Assembly: GCA_947074195.1 (NCBI GenBank)
Contig: CAMTOS010000020.1
Coordinates: 1 to 39,700 of the forward strand
Length of the DNA: 39,700 bases
Source: an uncultured Bacteroides sp.
GTDB lineage: Bacteria > Bacteroidota > Bacteroidia > Bacteroidales > Bacteroidaceae
Direction: 5' to 3'
Shown piece by piece: positions 36,333-39,700 of this stretch (position 1 is its first letter; every line of letters begins with the position of its first letter). The translations under genes and the position numbers were made by a program. The notes beneath the pieces are model-generated. The model worked only from the letters and a program-made list of their open reading frames with translations. It ran no database searches and was not told the origin of the DNA.

Positions 36333-37205
36333 ATGAAAATCTATACTATTGCAGATTACCCTTGCATTATCAAAGCAAACCAGGAATTAACCGGCACAAA
36401 CTATAAGCCATTTGAATGTGATCATCTCCCTGACGGACAGACTGCTTTGTTCGAGATTGAAGCTACTGTAACTTCTTCTCTTCCGGAGCCGGAACATGGT
36501 GTTCTCATAGAAGATTTTCCTGATGAAATACTACGAATCAAGGTTTATAAAGTGGGCGATAAAACTCGTCTGGTAAGTTATGAACCCAAATCAGATATTC
36601 CCTTCTCAGTGATGGAGTGTTCGCCATTGTTTGATAAAGTACACTTGTGGATTAGCAACGATGCTAAGCTGGATTATGCATTCAACAATGCAATGATGAT
36701 TCTTTTTACCTGTGCTGCAGGTGTAAAAGGCGATGCCGTATTGTTTCACAGCTCGGTCATAGTAAAAGACGAGAAGGCTTATATGTTCCTTGGTAAAAGC
36801 GGAACCGGAAAGAGTACACATACCGGTCTGTGGCTTAAACACATCATGGGTAGCCATCTGCTGAATGATGATAATCCGGCAGTTCGCATTACCGAAAATG
36901 GTATCCGTGTTTATGGTACTCCATGGAGTGGTAAAACGCCTTGCTATATTAGTGCCGATTATCCTGTAGGTGGTATTGTCAGACTCTGGCAGGCCCCTCA
37001 AAATAAAATCACCCGCCTGAAAGGTGCAATGGCATTTGCCTCTATTCTTCCTACCGTAAGTAACCTTCCTTGTTCAAAAGAAGTGACTGAAGGTGTTAGA
37101 AGCACCATCACAAAGATAGTTGAACAAGTACCAGTATATCGTTTCGACTGTTTGCCCAATGCGGATGCGGCACAATTATCGTTTAGCACGCTTACTCAGT
37201 CATGA
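36333..37205 (+). CDS. HPr-kinase-like ATP-binding protein
   Basis: A 290-residue protein with an HPr kinase/PEP-carboxykinase-like core: Walker A GKSGTGKST at 154-162, conserved FHSSVI at 138-143, and an acidic pair in LLNDDNPAV (179-180) suited to Mg2+ binding. The N-terminal 120 residues are unlike HprK. Short HprK-like kinases without the phosphocarrier-binding end occur in lasso-peptide clusters, where they phosphorylate a precursor Ser. No HPr or phosphotransferase gene is nearby. It is the first gene of an operon with 4-bp overlap (ATGA) to the peptidase gene. Kinase function is inferred from motif and context. Confidence 0.82.
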   Translation: MKIYTIADYPCIIKANQELTGTNYKPFECDHLPDGQTALFEIEATVTSSLPEPEHGVLIEDFPDEILRIKVYKVGDKTRLVSYEPKSDIPFSVMECSPLFDKVHLWISNDAKLDYAFNNAMMILFTCAAGVKGDAVLFHSSVIVKDEKAYMFLGKSGTGKSTHTGLWLKHIMGSHLLNDDNPAVRITENGIRVYGTPWSGKTPCYISADYPVGGIVRLWQAPQNKITRLKGAMAFASILPTVSNLPCSKEVTEGVRSTITKIVEQVPVYRFDCLPNADAAQLSFSTLTQS

Positions 37206-37651
37206 AACGAATAACACTCCCCAATGAAATTGTTATTGCTGAGGCGCAGAAACTGATTGAAGAAGGACAGGATGTATTGCTTCGCGTAAAAGGAAACAGT
37301 ATGCTGCCCTTTATTCGTGGCGGAGAAGATTTCGCTGTTTTGCGCAAAGTATCGCAATCATTAAAAAGGTGGGATATTGTTCTTGCTCAGGATTTAAACG
37401 GGCGATTAATTATCCATCGTATTATCGATATCACTCCCGAATGTGTCACACTGATGGGTGATGGCAACTTAGGATATGTTGAGTATTGTGCGCCTGACGG
37501 CATCATTGCCCGGCTTGAAAACATCAAACGAGGTGAAAGATTAATTGAATGCAATACATCATGGGCTCGCAGGAAGGCCATTGTATGGTACCATCTTCGT
37601 CCTGCGCGTCGTTATTTACTGGCTATTTACCGTAGAATAAAACCCTTATGA
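37202..37651 (+). CDS. S24/S26-family signal-peptidase-like protein
   Basis: A 149-residue protein with a signal-peptidase-like fold: VKGNSMLPFI with the likely nucleophilic Ser33, followed by RLIIHRIIDITPE, where His72 sits where archaeal and SipW-type enzymes carry the His partner, and MGDGN. No clear membrane helix precedes the Ser; a basic C-terminus (RRKAIVWYHLRPARRYLL) may contact the membrane. It overlaps the kinase gene and the nucleotidyltransferase gene by 4 bp each. In this context it is a candidate leader peptidase for an exported peptide; that is inference. Confidence 0.8.
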   Translation: MKRITLPNEIVIAEAQKLIEEGQDVLLRVKGNSMLPFIRGGEDFAVLRKVSQSLKRWDIVLAQDLNGRLIIHRIIDITPECVTLMGDGNLGYVEYCAPDGIIARLENIKRGERLIECNTSWARRKAIVWYHLRPARRYLLAIYRRIKPL

Positions 37652-38763
37652 AAATAAAATATATCGAGAATCCGGTGGCCGAGAAAGCATTCTTTTCTTT
37701 GGTTCGCGCCGGTTTATGGCCAAAGCAGATGCCCGACGCCTCTTTGTTCAATGAAAAAACCGACTGGGAAGCCATATTAAGGCTATCTATGCAGCAGACT
37801 GTTCTTGGTCTTGTCTGGGATGGAATGTCAAAGCTTCCTGCCGAACTTCAGCCTGCTAAATCCGTTAAGCTAAAATGGTATTCTATTGTGCTTCGCTATG
37901 AGCAGGCCAATGAACTGATCAATAAGAGTGTAGTCGAGATGACAGAGGCTTATCAGCAAAACGGATTGCATCCGATATTGTTGAAAGGCGCCGGACTAGC
38001 TACTCTTTACCCTAATCCTCTGCACCGCTGTGCCGGTGATATGGATATATATATCGGTCCTGATGATTATGCGAAAGCAAATGAGATAGCATTATCAATG
38101 GGCTTTGTAATGCATGAAGAAAGCGATAATCATAGTCATCTGAATAAAGGAAAACTCTGCCTTGAGAATCATCGCAAAGTGGTTTCTATCTACTCTCCGG
38201 CTCTTGAGCGTGAATTTCTGAAAGAATTATCAGAATGGTATCCTAATGGTGCCGATACTGTTGAAATCAATGGTAAAGCAGTTCCTGTCCCACCTATGGA
38301 ATTCAATGTACTGTTTGTCTTCCTGCATATGTATAAACATTTTGTATTGGCAGGAGTTGGTCTTCGTCAGCTTTGCGACTGGGCGGTATTGCTTGATCGT
38401 GCCAATCTGAAGGAGATTAATCTGGAGGGTTGTCTTAAAGGATGGCAATATCTGGGTCAGTTCCTGGTAGATTATCTTGGTCTTGATCCCGCCAAACTGC
38501 CTCACTATGAACCTTCATTCCATGATAAAGTAGAGATTGCTAAAGATATGATACTCATCGATGGTAACTTTGGGTTTAACGACTCTTACTTTTACTCTAT
38601 GCGACCCAAAGGATATTGGGCCGGTAAACTATTCTCTTTGCGTTACCAGTCAAAACGGTGGGTGAAAGTATTCAATTTACTTCCTGCTGAGACTATAAAA
38701 TTTCTCTTCGGATATCGTTTTGCCATGTCATTCAGAAGAATCGTTTCTGATATGGGAAAATAA
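37648..38763 (+). CDS. Nucleotidyltransferase family protein (NTP_transf_5)
   Basis: A 371-residue protein of the NTP_transf_5 family. The core LLKGAGLATLYPNPLHRCAGDMDIYIG (about 111-137, shown here in two known parts: the LLKG motif and the GDMDIYI metal-binding pair Asp131/Asp133) is typical. The remainder is helical. Family members are found beside lasso-peptide and polysaccharide genes; one from a lasso-peptide cluster works after a kinase on the peptide. It ends the operon and is followed by a 21-bp hairpin. The transferred group cannot be predicted. Confidence 0.85.
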   Translation: MKIKYIENPVAEKAFFSLVRAGLWPKQMPDASLFNEKTDWEAILRLSMQQTVLGLVWDGMSKLPAELQPAKSVKLKWYSIVLRYEQANELINKSVVEMTEAYQQNGLHPILLKGAGLATLYPNPLHRCAGDMDIYIGPDDYAKANEIALSMGFVMHEESDNHSHLNKGKLCLENHRKVVSIYSPALEREFLKELSEWYPNGADTVEINGKAVPVPPMEFNVLFVFLHMYKHFVLAGVGLRQLCDWAVLLDRANLKEINLEGCLKGWQYLGQFLVDYLGLDPAKLPHYEPSFHDKVEIAKDMILIDGNFGFNDSYFYSMRPKGYWAGKLFSLRYQSKRWVKVFNLLPAETIKFLFGYRFAMSFRRIVSDMGK

Positions 38764-38782
38764 AATAAAGACATTTACGATA

Positions 38783-38831
38783 AAATCACGGGGTTCATTA
38801 TCTGAATTATAGATAATGAACCCCGTGATTT
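38783..38831. terminator. 21-bp perfect hairpin after the nucleotidyltransferase gene
   Basis: Arms at 38783-38803 and 38811-38831 are exactly complementary over 21 bp, with loop GAATTAT. The core is CACGGGGTTCA / TGAACCCCGTG. The T run after it is weak (TGTTTAT). It probably ends the operon transcript, but its length is unusual. Confidence 0.65.
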
Positions 38832-38870
38832 GTTTATAACTTAACAATTTCACTTTAAACTAAAATAGTA

Positions 38871-38878
38871 TAGATTTG
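38871..38878 (+). promoter_or_regulatory. -7 box for the dihydroorotate dehydrogenase-like gene
   Basis: TAGATTTG fits TAnnTTTG, 34 bp before the ATG at 38913, just past the 21-bp hairpin. No TTG at the usual -33 distance. Confidence 0.45.
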
Positions 38879-38912
38879 TTATTATTTTGCATAACTTTAA
38901 AATCTTCCTGAT

Positions 38913-39700
38913 ATGTATAAATCAGTTATCCGACCTTTTTTATTCCGAATAGACCCGGAAGATGTTCATGGAATGGTTTTTAACGGATTGAAGTTTTACA
39001 AACAAATACCGCCAATGCGATTGGCTATACGCAAGCGGGTACATTCAGGGGTCGTTTTAAAAGATTTATCGTTCAGGAGCAGAGTAGGCTTAGCAGCCGG
39101 TCTCGATAAAGGAGCCGAAGTGGTGGAAGAACTTTCCGACTTTGGTTTCGGATTTATTGAAATCGGTACCATTACACCCAACCGCCAAACGGGTAATCCT
39201 AAACCAAGAATATTCCGTGTCATAGAAGATGAATCGTTGATCTCGCGTACGGGTTTCAACAATCCCGGCATTCGTGTTATTCTTGAACGGCTGGCAGAGT
39301 TGCGCAAACGAAAATATGTGCTTGGAGCCAATATCAATCGCGATCCATCATCCGTCGGGAAGGCTCTTACCGATGACTTCCTTCTTCTTTTTGATAAACT
39401 CTATAATGATGTTGATTACTTTACCCTGAACTGGGGAAGCATTGAACCGGTAGATTTTGATGCAGTTCTTAAGGTGCTGACTGACTATCGACAGGATCAG
39501 AACATTAAGCGGAAGATATTTATCAAACTACCTGCCGATATTCCGATTGATATTCTTGATAAAGTCATTGCACTTGCGCGCCAATATAAAACCGATGGGT
39601 TTATCGCTACCGGACCAACTATGGACAGAAGTAATCTGAAACATCTTACCCCTCAGGAAAGCGAAAAAATTGGTATGGGTGGAGTAAGCGGTAAAGGTAT
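38913..39700 (+). CDS. Divergent class 2 dihydroorotate dehydrogenase-like protein, 3' end missing
   Basis: At least 262 residues, open to the window end. The start (MYKSVIRPFLFRIDPEDVHG) and VGLAAGLDKGAEVVEELSDF, GFGFIEIGTITP, TGNPKPRIFRV and RTGFNNPG match the quinone-linked PyrD family, which oxidises dihydroorotate for pyrimidine synthesis. But the usual catalytic segment NxSSPNTxxLR reads LNWGSIEPVDFD, and the NxGKN motif reads NINRD. The active-site loop is thus altered. It may be a paralogue with another substrate or a weakened PyrD. I give no gene symbol for that reason. Confidence 0.75.
   Translation, partial: MYKSVIRPFLFRIDPEDVHGMVFNGLKFYKQIPPMRLAIRKRVHSGVVLKDLSFRSRVGLAAGLDKGAEVVEELSDFGFGFIEIGTITPNRQTGNPKPRIFRVIEDESLISRTGFNNPGIRVILERLAELRKRKYVLGANINRDPSSVGKALTDDFLLLFDKLYNDVDYFTLNWGSIEPVDFDAVLKVLTDYRQDQNIKRKIFIKLPADIPIDILDKVIALARQYKTDGFIATGPTMDRSNLKHLTPQESEKIGMGGVSGKG

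Noticed and set aside
36333..37205. True HPr kinase of carbon catabolite control
   Set aside because: The N-terminal half is unlike HprK, no HPr or phosphotransferase gene is near, and the neighbours point to peptide tailoring.
34233..38763. Complete lasso-peptide cluster
   Set aside because: No Asn-synthetase-like cyclase, no transglutaminase-like leader protease and no precursor frame were found; only tailoring and export functions are present.

Overview
The window reads as an ordinary chromosomal segment of a Bacteroidales bacterium (Bacteroides or a close relative). The signs are a three-gene FrdC-FrdA-FrdB fumarate reductase operon, typical Bacteroidota families (THUMP-like methyltransferase, DUF4369/TlpA lipoprotein, TPR-type sensor kinases, FAT thioesterase, anaerobic sulfatase-maturase-like radical SAM protein), and many upstream copies of the Bacteroidota promoter -7 box TAnnTTTG. 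No insertion sequence, prophage, CRISPR array, tRNA or rRNA was recognised.

Layout. 1-2.74 kb: fumarate reductase operon on the minus strand (frdB cut by the window edge). 3-4.6 kb: AraC-type regulator divergent from a PAP2 phosphatase. 4.6-9.9 kb: minus-strand operon of GNAT-like protein, topoisomerase subunit B, coaD and an S41 protease, ended by a terminator inside the facing PAP2 gene. 10.2-16.2 kb: sugar kinase, Ca2+/Na+ antiporter, MscS channel, THUMP-like methyltransferase and HD hydrolase. 16.2-16.9 kb: a 748-bp gene-free segment with ten identical-orientation TGTTRATAA nonamers, mostly 21-22 bp apart, followed by four 22-bp GC-rich iterons; this is my best candidate for the chromosomal replication origin. 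16.9-20.4 kb: ADP-ribosylglycohydrolase, a 1.1-kb AT-rich gap holding a candidate small RNA, an FtsX/LolC-like permease and rbfA. 20.6-23.7 kb: a translationally coupled pair of sensor kinases, of which the second has lost its phosphoacceptor His and ATP-binding boxes. 23.7-26.3 kb: O-methyltransferase, pyruvate kinase and aroQ. 26.3-31.9 kb: xerD, a highly expressed-looking TPR lipoprotein, a TlpA-like lipoprotein and a YifB/ComM ATPase. 32.1-34 kb: radical SAM sulfatase-maturase-like protein facing an acyl-ACP thioesterase. 34.2-38.8 kb: a compact set of PqqD-like protein, peptide-type ABC exporter, HPr-kinase-like kinase, S26-type peptidase and NTP_transf_5 nucleotidyltransferase. The end holds a partial, divergent dihydroorotate dehydrogenase-like gene.

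Two things stand out. First, gene direction is mostly minus left of about 20 kb and mostly plus right of about 26 kb, which fits a replication origin in the middle and supports the 16.2-16.9 kb repeat cluster. Second, the 34.2-38.8 kb set combines a peptide-binding (RRE/PqqD) protein, an exporter, a kinase of the family that phosphorylates some lasso peptides, a nucleotidyltransferase and a Ser/His peptidase, but lacks a visible precursor peptide or cyclase. It may be a ribosomal-peptide modification and export system of unknown product.
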